Assembly: GCF_030408575.1 (NCBI RefSeq)
Contig: NZ_CP047047.1
Location: 1,537,991-1,601,990, forward strand
DNA from: Corynebacterium auris
GTDB taxonomy: Bacteria; Actinomycetota; Actinomycetes; Mycobacteriales; Mycobacteriaceae
Direction: 5' to 3'
DNA: 64,000 nt
Shown: piece by piece, positions 54,568 through 64,000 of the stretch
Numbering within the stretch: the first letter of the stretch is position 1
Layout: each line of letters opens with the position of its first letter
The notes under the pieces: generated by a model
Seen by the model: only the letters and a program-made list of their open reading frames with translations
What the model was told of the DNA's origin: nothing
Databases searched by the model: none
Position numbers and translations under genes: made by a program

Positions 54568-56101
54568 CCCGCTTCTTCTGGGGACGATCGCCACAGCGCT
54601 CGTCGCGCTTGGCTCCTACGGCGCCGGCGCCACGCGCACGCGCGGCGGTGTCATGCGTGAGCTCGGCCTCGGCCACCTCACCTTCGGCCACGGCCGGGCC
54701 CTGTCCGACATCACTTTGACCTGCGGAATCGTCCTGCTGATCGCCGCGTGGGTCCTACTCGGCCACGAGCTGACGCGCGGCCGCGCGGGCTTAGCCACCA
54801 CCCGACGCGCCACGCTGGCTTGGTCCGCGCCCCTGCTGTTGTCCGCCCCGATCCTCTCCCGCGACGTGTACTCCTACCTCATGCAGGGAGCAATGCTTCG
54901 CGACGGCTTCGACCCGTACACGGAGGGCGCCGCCGTCAACCCCGGCCCCTACCTGCTGGAGGTCTCCCACGACTGGCGCAACACGACGACCCCGTACGGG
55001 CCGCTGCACCTGGGGATCGGCAAGCTCATCACCACCGTCGTCGGTGACAACGTCAGCGCCGGGATCGTGGCCTACAAGCTACTCAGCCTCGTCGGCTTCG
55101 CCCTGATCGCCTACTCCGTGCCACGCCTCGCGCGGCGGATCGGGGGCAACCCCACCCTCGCTGTCTGGCTCGGTGTGACCAACCCCCTCATGCTCCTACA
55201 CCTTCTCGGCGGCATGCACAACGAGTCCGTGATGGTCGGGCTCGTGTGCTGTGGCCTCTACCTCTGCGCCGGCGCCCGGTTCTTCACGCCCGGCATCGCC
55301 CTCATCGGGCTGGCGGTCTCCCTCAAGGCCACCGCGGCGATTGCGCTGCCCTTCGTCGTGTGGATGATGTACCACCGCTACCGCTCGTCCAGCGCCGGCC
55401 TGTGGGCCCGGGTGGGCGTTTTCCTCGCCGTCGGCGCGTGGTCGGTGGCGGTCTCCTTCGCCGTGGTGAACCTCATCACAGTGGTGACCGGTTCCTCGTG
55501 GGGCTGGGTGGCGGAAATCTCCGGGAACTCGAAGGTGGTCAACCCCCTGGCCGGGCCCACCCTGGCGGCAGACCTGGCCACCCCCTTCATCCAGCTTTTC
55601 GACGAAAACTTCCCCTACAACACGGCACTCGCGCTGACGCGAGCGGCGGGGACAGTACTCATGCTCGCGGGGCTCGTGGCCACATGGGTGGTGTTCCGGC
55701 CCCGCGGGAAGGCCACGAACCGCCGCGCCATCATGGGCGCGACCCTCGCCTACGCCGTCGCCTTTGTCACCAACGCCGTGACCCTGCCGTGGTACTACGC
55801 CTCGGTGCTGTCCACGGCGGGGACGTTTCACCCCCCGGTGCTGGCCAAAAAGCTTCTCGTCTTCGCCTCCGTCTTCGTCGGCCTCGCTTTTACGGGCGGG
55901 GGAAACCACCGTCTCTACGAGCTATGGTTCGTTCTCCTCGCCGCAGCCGCCGGATGGGCGGCGGCGGTGTGGGTCTACCCCAAAGCGCCGGACGTGACCA
56001 CTCCTAGAAGGCCATCGCCTGGGCGCGGCGAATCACCTCGCGGGCACCGTGACCGTGCAGCGCGTCTACCGGGCGGCCCGGCAGGGAGTCGTCCTCGGTG
56101 A
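54530..56101 (+). CDS. mptA: Alpha-(1->6)-mannopyranosyltransferase MptA
   Basis: GT-C fold membrane enzyme of up to 523 residues with about a dozen membrane segments, elongating the lipomannan backbone with polyprenyl-phosphate mannose. The first extracytoplasmic loop carries ILSRDVYSYLMQGAMLRDGF (about 110-129), where the Asp is the expected catalytic residue, and NTTTPYGPLHLGI. Assignment as MptA rather than MptB rests on the idsA/Rv2175c/pknL context. Start uncertain: GTG 54530 or GTG 54560. The C-terminal ~30 residues are basic and overlap the convergent gene by 98 bp. Confidence 0.88.
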   Translation: MSWQSGQQPAVRSPLLLGTIATALVALGSYGAGATRTRGGVMRELGLGHLTFGHGRALSDITLTCGIVLLIAAWVLLGHELTRGRAGLATTRRATLAWSAPLLLSAPILSRDVYSYLMQGAMLRDGFDPYTEGAAVNPGPYLLEVSHDWRNTTTPYGPLHLGIGKLITTVVGDNVSAGIVAYKLLSLVGFALIAYSVPRLARRIGGNPTLAVWLGVTNPLMLLHLLGGMHNESVMVGLVCCGLYLCAGARFFTPGIALIGLAVSLKATAAIALPFVVWMMYHRYRSSSAGLWARVGVFLAVGAWSVAVSFAVVNLITVVTGSSWGWVAEISGNSKVVNPLAGPTLAADLATPFIQLFDENFPYNTALALTRAAGTVLMLAGLVATWVVFRPRGKATNRRAIMGATLAYAVAFVTNAVTLPWYYASVLSTAGTFHPPVLAKKLLVFASVFVGLAFTGGGNHRLYELWFVLLAAAAGWAAAVWVYPKAPDVTTPRRPSPGRGESPRGHRDRAARLPGGPAGSRPR

Positions 56102-56393
56102 AGAGGTACGCGAGGATCTCCTCGTCGTCGTAGCCGCCGTCGTGCAAAACCGTGATGGCGCCCGAAACGAACTTGGAGGTCTCCCCTTCCTCGCCGAGGA
56201 GGACACGGGGGACGTATTTCACGCCGTCGCGGCGGTACATGAGCAGTTTGTGGGCCCCGACGAGGTCGTGGATGCGGGTCACCGGGACGCCGAGATACTC
56301 GGCGACCTCGGGGAGGGTGAGCAGGGGTTCGTCGGCAAGCAATGCGTCGAGCCCGGGTCCTGCCGGGGACGCGGAAGAATCTGCGTAACTCAC
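56004..56393 (-). CDS. Rv2175c-like DNA-binding protein
   Basis: Protein of 129 residues. A winged-helix/MerR-type helix-turn-helix is visible in LLTLPEVAEYLGVPVTRIHD (about 24-43), followed by a wing and the C-terminal domain common to this family. In M. tuberculosis the homologue Rv2175c binds DNA and is phosphorylated by PknL, encoded divergently just as here; the N-terminal Ser/Thr cluster MSYADSSASP could be the target. Its 3' end overlaps the mptA 3' end in antisense. Confidence 0.9.
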   Translation of the reverse strand: MSYADSSASPAGPGLDALLADEPLLTLPEVAEYLGVPVTRIHDLVGAHKLLMYRRDGVKYVPRVLLGEEGETSKFVSGAITVLHDGGYDDEEILAYLFTEDDSLPGRPVDALHGHGAREVIRRAQAMAF

Positions 56394-56449
56394 GCCACCA
56401 TCGTACCCGCGTTGGCGTGCCGGTCTGGGTGTCGGCCATACTGGACGCC

Positions 56450-57691
56450 ATGACCACGCTCGGAGTCGGAGACCTTCTGGATGACCGCTACGCCATCGAC
56501 CGGCCGATCGCCCGCGGCGGGATGTCTACCGTTTACCGCTGCGTGGACACCCGCCTCAACCGCGAGGTCGCGGCGAAGGTGATGGACGAGCGCTACGTCA
56601 ACGACCACGTCTTCCGCGACCGCTTCCGCCGCGAGGCCGAGGCCATGGCGCAGCTGACCCACCCCAACCTGGTGACCGTCTACGACTATTCCTCCGGCGA
56701 CGAATCCGGCCAAGTGTTCCTTGTCATGGAGCTCATCACCGGCGGCACTCTGCGCGAGCTGCTCGCCGAGCGCGGCCCCATGCCGCCCCACGCCGCAACC
56801 GCGGTCATGCGCGAGACCCTCACCGGGCTTGCGGCGGCGCATACGAAGGGGATGGTGCACCGCGACATCAAGCCCGACAACATCCTCATCAACAGCGACC
56901 ACGCAGTAAAGCTGGCCGATTTCGGCCTCGTTCGCGCCGCCGCCGACTCCACCCACTCCACGGACCAGATCGTCGGCACCGTCTCCTACCTCTCGCCCGA
57001 GCAAGTCGACGGCAGCCCGATTACACAGGCTTCCGACGTCTACTCGGCGGGCGTCGTCCTTTTCGAGCTGCTCACCGGCACCACCCCGTTTAGCGGCGAC
57101 ACCCCGCTCGCGCACGCCTACGCGCGGCTGCACGGCGACGTCCCCGCGCCCTCCACCAGGATTGAGGGGGTGCCCATGCTTTTCGACGAGCTCGTCGCCA
57201 CCGCCACCGCCCGCAACCCCCGCGAACGTTTCCTCGACGCCGGCGAGTTCCTCGCCGCGCTCGACGACGTCGCCTCCGAGCTCGACCTGCCGCACTACGT
57301 CGTCCCCGTCCCAACGAACTCCGCCGCCAACCGGGCCGCGGCACACCCGACATCCCTCACGGCTTCGCCCGCCGAGCCGCCTACCCGCACCTACGAGCAA
57401 CGGCTCTTCCCCACCCCGGACGCACCCGCTCAGGAGTTCCGCGCCGTCGACCCCGCGAACGAGGCGCCCACGCGGGTTGCGCCAGCGGTGCCCGACCGCC
57501 CAGCACCCCCGGAGGCCCCGGCGCCGCGCCTCGCTCCCCCGAAACCCGTCAGCAACCGCTCCGGGTTCGTCTTCGCGGTGTTCCTTCTCATCTCGGCCGC
57601 CGCCATCGGAGCCGTCCTCGTCGGGGCCTGGTGGTTCGGCTCGGGGCTCTACGACCAGCTGCCGAACCTGATCGCCAGCTACGCGTGGTAG
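56450..57691 (+). CDS. pknL: Serine/threonine protein kinase PknL
   Basis: Receptor-like kinase of 413 residues. Kinase domain (about 12-275): Gly-rich loop IARGGMSTVYRC, ATP Lys in REVAAKVMDE, catalytic loop HRDIKPDNILI, DFGLVRAAADSTHST activation segment, SPEQVDGSP. A Pro/Ala-rich juxtamembrane linker, one membrane helix (GFVFAVFLLISAAAIGAVLV, about 370-389) and only ~20 extracytoplasmic residues follow; there are no PASTA repeats. ATG 56450 is chosen because similarity starts there. Linked to division and envelope control by context with mptA, the Rv2175c-like gene and aroG. Confidence 0.95.
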   Translation: MTTLGVGDLLDDRYAIDRPIARGGMSTVYRCVDTRLNREVAAKVMDERYVNDHVFRDRFRREAEAMAQLTHPNLVTVYDYSSGDESGQVFLVMELITGGTLRELLAERGPMPPHAATAVMRETLTGLAAAHTKGMVHRDIKPDNILINSDHAVKLADFGLVRAAADSTHSTDQIVGTVSYLSPEQVDGSPITQASDVYSAGVVLFELLTGTTPFSGDTPLAHAYARLHGDVPAPSTRIEGVPMLFDELVATATARNPRERFLDAGEFLAALDDVASELDLPHYVVPVPTNSAANRAAAHPTSLTASPAEPPTRTYEQRLFPTPDAPAQEFRAVDPANEAPTRVAPAVPDRPAPPEAPAPRLAPPKPVSNRSGFVFAVFLLISAAAIGAVLVGAWWFGSGLYDQLPNLIASYAW

Positions 57692-57703
57692 CCGGTTAGC
57701 CCG

Positions 57704-59161
<1,458 letters not shown>

Positions 59162-59683
59162 TCAGTGTCCCGTTGGGTGGGCGGCTCTGCCCTTCTTGTC
59201 CAGCGGGAGCGCCCGGGCGCATGCCTCGAACTTCGCCCTGTTGTGGCGGGCGTCGACGAGGGCGTCGTGTACCCCCTCGGGCGCCGGGGGAAGCTGGGGG
59301 CGCCCCGCCATCTCCCAGTACTGCTTCAACTCGCGGGTGAACCGGGGCAGCTGCCGCGGCAGCCCCGCCATGTCCCCCCAGAGCTGGGCGAGGACCACGT
59401 GGTCGTAGGCCCCCACCCACGCCCACAGCTCCGGCGCGGAGCCGGAGGAGGTGAGAAACTCCAGCACCTCGTCGCGGATGGCGCGCGCTGGTTTCCACGC
59501 CATGCTGTGCGGGTTCGGCAGCTTATCCAGGACGTTCTTGCGCACCCACTGGTTCGCCCGGGTGGCGTCGAAGTCCGTCGACACCGCGTAGTATTCGCGC
59601 CCATCTTCGGCGACGATGCCGATAGAGACGAGCTCTATGGTGTGCCCGTCCTCGATGAACTCGGTGTCGTAGAAGTAGCGCAC
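59162..59683 (-). CDS. 3'-5' exoribonuclease RNase AS (Rv2179c-like)
   Basis: DEDDh-type nuclease of 173 residues like M. tuberculosis Rv2179c, which trims poly(A)-like 3' ends of RNA. The first acidic pair is in YFYDTEFIEDG, the second Asp in WVGAYDHVVLAQLWGD, and the His-Asp end motif in VHDALVDARHN. GTG 59683 starts right at the conserved RYFYDTEF and lies one base after the preceding stop codon, so translation is coupled. The long in-frame extension upstream overlaps the previous gene and is not coding. Confidence 0.9.
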   Translation of the reverse strand: MRYFYDTEFIEDGHTIELVSIGIVAEDGREYYAVSTDFDATRANQWVRKNVLDKLPNPHSMAWKPARAIRDEVLEFLTSSGSAPELWAWVGAYDHVVLAQLWGDMAGLPRQLPRFTRELKQYWEMAGRPQLPPAPEGVHDALVDARHNRAKFEACARALPLDKKGRAAHPTGH

Positions 59684-59684
59684 C

Positions 59685-59924
59685 CTAGCTGCTCCGCGCC
59701 GGCTCGTCGACCTCTGTTTGGCCCCCTGTTTGGACCCCGGTTTGGGCCGCCTCGTCGGCATCGTCGTCCTCGTCATCGTGGCGCGGCCAGAACATGACGG
59801 CTGCGATGCCGAGCACCGCCACTGGCCCCACCACGTTGACGTAGAAGCCTGTCTGAGAAGCGACGAGGAATGCCACGATAAACGCGGCGGCCAAGACAAT
59901 ACGCGTAACGAGATCCCGATCCAT
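59685..59924 (-). CDS. Small membrane protein, two transmembrane segments
   Basis: Protein of 79 residues. Two hydrophobic segments (IVLAAAFIVAFLVASQTGFY and VVGPVAVLGIAAVMFW) separated by a short turn, then an acidic and Gln/Thr-rich cytoplasmic tail with TGVQTGGQTEV repeats. Function unknown. It lies between plsC and the RNase AS gene on one transcript. Confidence 0.72.
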   Translation of the reverse strand: MDRDLVTRIVLAAAFIVAFLVASQTGFYVNVVGPVAVLGIAAVMFWPRHDDEDDDADEAAQTGVQTGGQTEVDEPARSS

Positions 59925-59950
59925 GAACCCGATCCTAATTCAGCCCTAAT

Positions 59951-60688
59951 TCAGCGCTGCTTCGGCTCTGCACCCGCGGGGTAGCCCCGTCCCTCCTCGA
60001 GGGACTTCTTCACGTCCGCAGCGTAGACATCCACGTACTCGTAGCCGGACAGATCCGCCAACTGCTGCATCACGAAATCGGTGAAGGGGCGCATCACCTC
60101 GCGCGAGGCAGGATCAAAACCGTTCTCCCGAGCCCACGCGTGGGGGTCAATCGCCTGCCCGATCTTCATGCGGACCCTGCGCGGCCGGGGAATCACCGTA
60201 CCGATCGGGTTGGCGTTGCGCGTCCCGATCATCGCTGCGGGCACCACTGGTGCGCCGGTTTCCATGGCGATGCGCGCCATGCCCGTCTTGCCCTTGTAGA
60301 CGCGCCCGTCGGGCGAGCGCGTGCCCTCCGGGTAGATGCCGAAAAGCTTGCCCTCGCTAAGCACGCGCTTGGCCGCGGTGACAAGCGCCTCGCCCGCGCC
60401 CGAATCGGAGCGGTCGATGGGGATCTGTCCCACAGAGGAAAAGAAAAACCGCTGGATGGCCCCGCCCACGCCGGGAGAGGTGAAGTACTCCTTCTTCGCC
60501 GGGAAGGTCAGCTGCCGCCACACCATGAGGGGCAGGTAGAAGGAATCCATAACAGCCTGGTGGTTCGACACAATAATCGCGGGCCCGGTCCGGGGGATGT
60601 TCTCGTTGCCCTGAATTGTCGGGCGGTTCCACAGATAAAGCGGCGGGCCAAGTGTCGCTTTGAAAAACACGTACCACTTGTTCGTCAT
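59951..60688 (-). CDS. 1-acyl-sn-glycerol-3-phosphate acyltransferase (PlsC family)
   Basis: Acyltransferase of 245 residues. Motif I is NHQAVMDSF (HX4D, about 37-45), motif III FGIYPEGTRSPDGRVYKGK (about 116-134) with EGTR. A single hydrophobic stretch near GAIIVSN-like PAIIVSNHQ supports peripheral membrane association. ATG 60688 overlaps the glucokinase stop as ATGA. Next to pimB' it could make phosphatidic acid or acylate phosphoinositol mannosides; the acceptor is not clear from sequence. Confidence 0.9.
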   Translation of the reverse strand: MTNKWYVFFKATLGPPLYLWNRPTIQGNENIPRTGPAIIVSNHQAVMDSFYLPLMVWRQLTFPAKKEYFTSPGVGGAIQRFFFSSVGQIPIDRSDSGAGEALVTAAKRVLSEGKLFGIYPEGTRSPDGRVYKGKTGMARIAMETGAPVVPAAMIGTRNANPIGTVIPRPRRVRMKIGQAIDPHAWARENGFDPASREVMRPFTDFVMQQLADLSGYEYVDVYAADVKKSLEEGRGYPAGAEPKQR

Positions 60689-61695
60689 CCCTGCAGTCCC
60701 CTTTCCCGGGCCAAATCAGCGACCCCGATCATACCCGCGTCGGCGCCGAGCTCCGCGCACACAACGCGCGCCGCGGGGCGATAACCCGCCCCGACGATAC
60801 CGTGGGCAAACTCCTCGCGCGCGTCGTCGAGGAAGAGGTCGGCGTCCCGGCTGACCCCTCCGCCCAAGACGATCAGCTCGGGATCGAGCACGTCCGCTAC
60901 GATCGACAGCCCCTTCCCGAGCCAGCGGGAAAAGTCGGCGACAGCGGCCACCCCAAGCGCGTCTCCCGCCCGCGCCGCCCTCATCACGTCGCGGCCGTCG
61001 GCGCGCTTATCCACGACTTTGCGGTACAAAGCGCTGCCCTTGAAGCCGCCCTGGCCCGCAACCTCCAGCGCCGTGTCCACCAGGGCGGTGCCCGAGGCGT
61101 AACGCTCGAGGCACCCCTGTTTCCCGCAGGAGCACACCCTCCCGCCCGGGACGACCGTGAGGTGACCGAATTCCGGCGCAGTGCCGAAGGAGCCGCGGTA
61201 GATCTCGCCGCCGTGCATGAGCGTGGCGCCGATGCCCGTGCCCACGGCGAAAAACACCCAGGTCCGCGCCTCGCGCGCGGCGCCGAAGCGGTACTCGCCC
61301 CACGCCGCGGAGTTCGCATCGTGTTCGAGGCGCACGGGAAGCCCCATCGCGTCCTCGAGCTCCGCACGCACGGGGCGGTTATCCCGCCACGGAAGGTGGG
61401 GGGCGAAGCGCACGATCTCGCACTCCGGGTCGAGGAAGGCGGCGACAGCTGCGCCCACGGCGCCGATCTCGTAGTCCGCCTGCAGCTCCTCGACGATGCA
61501 GGCGATCGTCCGCACCAGCTCCGCCTCCGTGTGCGCGGTGCGGGCCTCGCGCCGCGCCACGATGCGACCCGCCGCGTCGACCGCTCCGGCCCTGACGTTC
61601 GTCCCTCCGATGTCGAAGCCGACAGTCAGCGCCCCCGCGTTGCGCGGGTGGTCGGGGTTTCGTGACATAGGCACCGAGTTTAGCCCTCGGTTCAT
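60685..61695 (-). CDS. glk: ROK-family glucokinase
   Basis: Sugar kinase of up to 336 residues. Phosphate loop GFDIGGTNVRAGAVD, LEHDANSAAWGEY with the catalytic Asp, GTGIGATLMHGGEIYRG, and the ROK zinc motif CSCGKQGCLERYAS (about 187-200). Context (upstream of plsC, downstream of pimB') matches corynebacterial glk. Start uncertain: ATG 61695 overlaps the pimB' stop as ATGA with GGAGG too close; ATG 61668 gives MSRNPDHPRN before the conserved domain. Confidence 0.93.
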   Translation of the reverse strand: MNRGLNSVPMSRNPDHPRNAGALTVGFDIGGTNVRAGAVDAAGRIVARREARTAHTEAELVRTIACIVEELQADYEIGAVGAAVAAFLDPECEIVRFAPHLPWRDNRPVRAELEDAMGLPVRLEHDANSAAWGEYRFGAAREARTWVFFAVGTGIGATLMHGGEIYRGSFGTAPEFGHLTVVPGGRVCSCGKQGCLERYASGTALVDTALEVAGQGGFKGSALYRKVVDKRADGRDVMRAARAGDALGVAAVADFSRWLGKGLSIVADVLDPELIVLGGGVSRDADLFLDDAREEFAHGIVGAGYRPAARVVCAELGADAGMIGVADLARERGLQG

Positions 61696-62843
61696 TCCTC
61701 CCCGTTGATAACCCGGAACAAGCGGTCTCCGAGCTCGCCGCGCCCAAAGTGCTTTTCGACGAAGCCCGGGCCCGCCTCACCCATCTTCACGCGCCTGGCC
61801 TCGTAGCCCAGAAGCGAGGCCACCGCGTCGGCCAGTGCGGCGGTGTCGCGGCCGTTAACCACGACCCCGCTGTCGGGCCCCACGGCCTCCGGCGCTCCGC
61901 CGGAATCACCGGCCACGACCGGCACGCCGCACGCCTGGGCCTCGAGGTACACGATCCCCAGCCCCTCTGTGTCGAGGCCCCAGCCCCGGGTGCGCGCGGG
62001 CATGGCGAAGACATCCGCGGCCGCAATGACGTCGCGCAGCCGCTCGCTGTCCACAGCGCCGGTGAAGGTGACGGCAGCTCGGTGCTCCGGGGCGAGCTGC
62101 TCCGCGAGGCGGTGCAGGCGCCGTCCATACGGGCCGGACCCGACAATGGCGAGGTGTGTGCCGTCGACAAGCGAGCGAATGCGTGGCAACGCCCTGATGA
62201 GCTGGTCCTGCCCCTTGCGAGCGACGAGGCGGGAGGCGCACACGACGAGCGGCGCCCGGCCCACCCCGAGCTCAGCTCGGGCCGCCGCGATGCGGTCGGG
62301 CGGTATCGGGCGGAAGAAATCCGTATCGAGTGCGGAGGGCACGGCGACAAAGCGCGGGTGCGGCCCGAGCGCGCGACCGAAGCGCGAGAGCGTGTAGCGC
62401 GAAATGTAGGTGACCACGTCCGCGCGATCGCCGATGCGGCGCAGCGCCTGGCGGGCTCCGGGCAGCATGGACCAGCCGACCTCATGGCCGTGCGTCGTGG
62501 CCACCACCCGGCTCGCCCCGGCCTCGCGGGCGGCCGCACCCAGCAGCGCCAGCGGGGCGGCCGCGCCGAACCAGACGGTGTCGATGTCGCGCTCGCGGAT
62601 GATGCGCTGCATCTCGCGGCGCACGGCCGGGGTGGGGAGCATCACCGATCGCGGCCAGCGGATCACCTCGTAGCCGCAGGCCGCGTCCCACAGGCGGGCC
62701 GCCTCCGCGTCCTGCGTGGAGGCAAAGACGACGAGCCCGTCCTGTCCGGCCCGCTCGACCAGTGCGGCGGCGTAATCCCTCAAATACGACTGAATCCCGC
62801 CCACAGTGGGCGGGAAGTCGTTGGTAACCAGCAGCGTGCGCAT
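61692..62843 (-). CDS. pimB: Phosphatidylinositol mannosyltransferase PimB'
   Basis: GT4 glycosyltransferase of 383 residues adding the second mannose to phosphatidylinositol monomannoside. N-terminal LLVTNDFPPTVGGIQSYLRD is the acceptor-binding loop of this family; VVCASRLVARKGQDQLI starts the GT-B C-terminal domain; GLGIVYLEAQACGVPVVAGD (about 297-316) carries the EX7E donor site. ATG 62843 overlaps the NlpC/P60 stop by one base (TGATG). The extension upstream runs antisense-like through the previous gene and is not coding. Confidence 0.93.
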   Translation of the reverse strand: MRTLLVTNDFPPTVGGIQSYLRDYAAALVERAGQDGLVVFASTQDAEAARLWDAACGYEVIRWPRSVMLPTPAVRREMQRIIRERDIDTVWFGAAAPLALLGAAAREAGASRVVATTHGHEVGWSMLPGARQALRRIGDRADVVTYISRYTLSRFGRALGPHPRFVAVPSALDTDFFRPIPPDRIAAARAELGVGRAPLVVCASRLVARKGQDQLIRALPRIRSLVDGTHLAIVGSGPYGRRLHRLAEQLAPEHRAAVTFTGAVDSERLRDVIAAADVFAMPARTRGWGLDTEGLGIVYLEAQACGVPVVAGDSGGAPEAVGPDSGVVVNGRDTAALADAVASLLGYEARRVKMGEAGPGFVEKHFGRGELGDRLFRVINGEE

Positions 62844-63874
62844 CAGTAGCGCACGGCGCCCTGGACTGGCATGGAGTTCAGCGGCACGACCTGGACGGGG
62901 ATGCCGTAGTCGGAGGCGTGCACGACCTGGCCGTTGCCGATGTACATGCCCACGTGCGTCACACCCGGGTAGTAGCCGATGATGTCCCCCGGCTGCAGCT
63001 GGGACACCGGTACCGGGGTGCCGCCGGCGAGCTGCGCCTGCGAGGTCCGCGGAATCGACTTGCCGTTCTGGCTGTAGGCCCACACCATCAGGCCGGAGCA
63101 GTCGAAGGCGGAGGGGCCGGCGGCCCCCCAGCCGTAGGGCTTGCCCACCTGTGCCAGGGCGGCACCGACGACGCCCTCGCCGGCGCCCGGCAGAAGATCA
63201 GGCACCTCGATCGGGTTGTTCTTGTTTTCCCAGCGGGCGCGCTGCTCCGGGTTCAGGGCGTTGATCCGCTCTTCGACCTGGCTCACCTTCTCGTCGAGCT
63301 CGTCGCGCTCGCGCTCCAGCTTCGCGCGCTTGGAGTCAAGCTGGTTGCGCTGGAACTCGGCCTCGGCCACAGCGATGTTCGCCGCCGTGGCGCGCTCGGC
63401 GGCCTCGTCGTTCGCCTGCCGCAGGGCGTCGAGGGTGCGGTCCGCGTTGCGGGAAACCGCACCGAGGTATGCCGCGCGGTCGATGAACGCCTGGGGGTTG
63501 TCCGCCCCCAGGCTGGTGATGATGGTGTCCGCCGTGCTGGTCCGGTTCGCAGACGCTGCGATGGTGTCAAAGGCCTCCCGCTTGGACTCGCGGGCGGCGA
63601 TCGCTTCCTCCGCCTCGGTCCGGGTCCGCTCCACCCGGTCGCGCAGCTCGCCGAGGCGGCCCTCCGCGCTCGCGATCTCGTCCTCAATGCTCTTGAGTTC
63701 TTCGCTCTTTCCGGTGGCCTCCTGCGAGAGGGTTTCCACCTCGTCGATCAGAGCGTCCACGTCGTCGGCCCGGGCTGACACGGCCACGGAGCTGACGACG
63801 GTGGCCCCGAGAGCGAAGGCGGACACCGTGGCGCGTGCGGCGCTGTGGCGGGGTCGGAGGGAATGCTTGCCCAC
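62843..63874 (-). CDS. NlpC/P60 peptidoglycan endopeptidase (RipC-like)
   Basis: Secreted D,L-endopeptidase of 343 residues. Signal peptide with RPRHSAARATVSAFALGATV, cleavage likely after SARA. A long coiled coil (about 45-210) is the regulatory module that keeps such enzymes inactive until activated (FtsEX in mycobacteria). The C-terminal NlpC/P60 domain has catalytic Cys in SAFDCSGLMVWA and His in VTHVGMYIGNG. GTG 63874 follows GAGG by ~6 nt and is preferred to GTG 63889. Confidence 0.93.
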   Translation of the reverse strand: MGKHSLRPRHSAARATVSAFALGATVVSSVAVSARADDVDALIDEVETLSQEATGKSEELKSIEDEIASAEGRLGELRDRVERTRTEAEEAIAARESKREAFDTIAASANRTSTADTIITSLGADNPQAFIDRAAYLGAVSRNADRTLDALRQANDEAAERATAANIAVAEAEFQRNQLDSKRAKLERERDELDEKVSQVEERINALNPEQRARWENKNNPIEVPDLLPGAGEGVVGAALAQVGKPYGWGAAGPSAFDCSGLMVWAYSQNGKSIPRTSQAQLAGGTPVPVSQLQPGDIIGYYPGVTHVGMYIGNGQVVHASDYGIPVQVVPLNSMPVQGAVRY

Positions 63875-63950
63875 TGAGTCCTCTTTCACATCCTGGGCCG
63901 TCGCGGTTCGTCGCGTTGATACGGCACCATCTTTACAAAACCGTTATCTC

Positions 63951-63978
63951 AATATAGTCCATTCTCGGCGGGAATCAA
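63951..63978 (-). promoter_or_regulatory. Promoter of the NlpC/P60 gene (-35 TTGATT, -10 TATATT)
   Basis: On the minus strand TTGATT (63973-63978) and TATATT (63951-63956) are 16 bp apart, in the AT-rich end of the window, about 75 bp before GTG 63874. ATAACGGTTTTGTAAAG lies just downstream and could hold an operator. This promoter probably drives nlpC-pimB'-glk-plsC, which are joined by overlapping stops and starts. Confidence 0.6.
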
Positions 63979-64000
63979 GTGACCATAAAAAACCGCTTTG

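Noticed and set aside
54530..56101. Frameshift at the end of mptA explaining its basic tail
   Set aside because: Membrane segments are complete up to about residue 485 and the frame is uninterrupted; an extended tail is simpler than a frameshift, though sequencing error cannot be excluded.
62844..63083. N-terminal extension of pimB'
   Set aside because: It overlaps the NlpC/P60 gene in another frame; the conserved protein starts at MRTLLVTNDFPP with a one-base TGATG overlap.

Overview
This 64 kb window is a G+C-rich chromosomal segment of an actinobacterium, almost certainly a Corynebacterium. The evidence is the gene set and order: treY-relS, treZ-ilvA, dnaE1, ileS with an actinobacterial T-box, a dcw cluster that lacks ftsA but ends in ftsZ-pgeF-yggS-sepF-yggT-divIVA, then idsA-mptA-Rv2175c-like-pknL-aroG and glk-pimB'-nlpC. 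This matches the order I remember for C. glutamicum and, in part, for M. tuberculosis Rv2145c-Rv2190c. I cannot name the species. I see no tRNA, rRNA, insertion sequence, prophage or CRISPR array.

Layout. (1) 1-10,015: glycogen/trehalose metabolism: the 3' half of glgX, then treY and treZ. A DEDDh exonuclease-BRCT protein, an orphan protein, the small alarmone synthetase relS, an S4-domain protein, a small membrane protein and an IMPACT/YigZ protein lie between them. (2) 10,012-15,637: ilvA, a possible HhH-GPD-like protein, and dnaE1. (3) 15,674-19,238: a MacAB-like export operon. (4) 19,347-27,066: lspA-rluD-small exported protein, a lipoprotein and an ABC-F ATPase, an MTB12-like lipoprotein, L-asparaginase and DNA polymerase IV. 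(5) 27,100-30,530: ileS with its promoter and T-box leader. (6) 30,604-51,272: the division and cell-wall cluster on the minus strand, read mraZ-rsmH-ftsL-ftsI-murE-murF-mraY-murD-ftsW-murG-murC-ftsQ-ftsZ-pgeF-yggS-sepF-yggT-divIVA. (7) 51,273-53,408: an operator-rich gap, a DUF3040 protein, and a HEPN-like/GNAT divergent pair around a LexA-type box. (8) 53,458-57,691: idsA, mptA, an Rv2175c-like regulator and pknL. (9) 57,704-64,000: aroG, RNase AS, a small membrane protein, plsC, a ROK glucokinase, pimB' and an NlpC/P60 hydrolase.

How the genes fit together. Much of the window serves envelope building. MurC-G, MraY, FtsW and FtsI make septal peptidoglycan. DivIVA, SepF, FtsQ, FtsL and FtsZ place and drive growth and division. 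NlpC/P60 and PgeF act in wall remodelling and quality control. IdsA, MptA and PimB' feed polyprenyl carriers, lipomannan and phosphatidylinositol mannosides. TreY/TreZ provide trehalose, needed for trehalose mycolates. LspA matures the several lipoproteins seen here.

The window is mostly conserved housekeeping DNA and I found no convincing new defence or mobile system. The most interesting signals are regulatory: a complete T-box on ileS abutting the divIVA terminator; an MraZ operator whose 16-bp core recurs in inverted orientation about 225 bp further out; a LexA-like box between a histidine-free HEPN-like gene and a GNAT gene; three convergent gene pairs sharing one CTAG as both stop codons; four starts with a -10-like hexamer 6-7 nt upstream and no ribosome site (leaderless candidates); and a 4x15-bp in-frame repeat in the FtsQ cytoplasmic tail.
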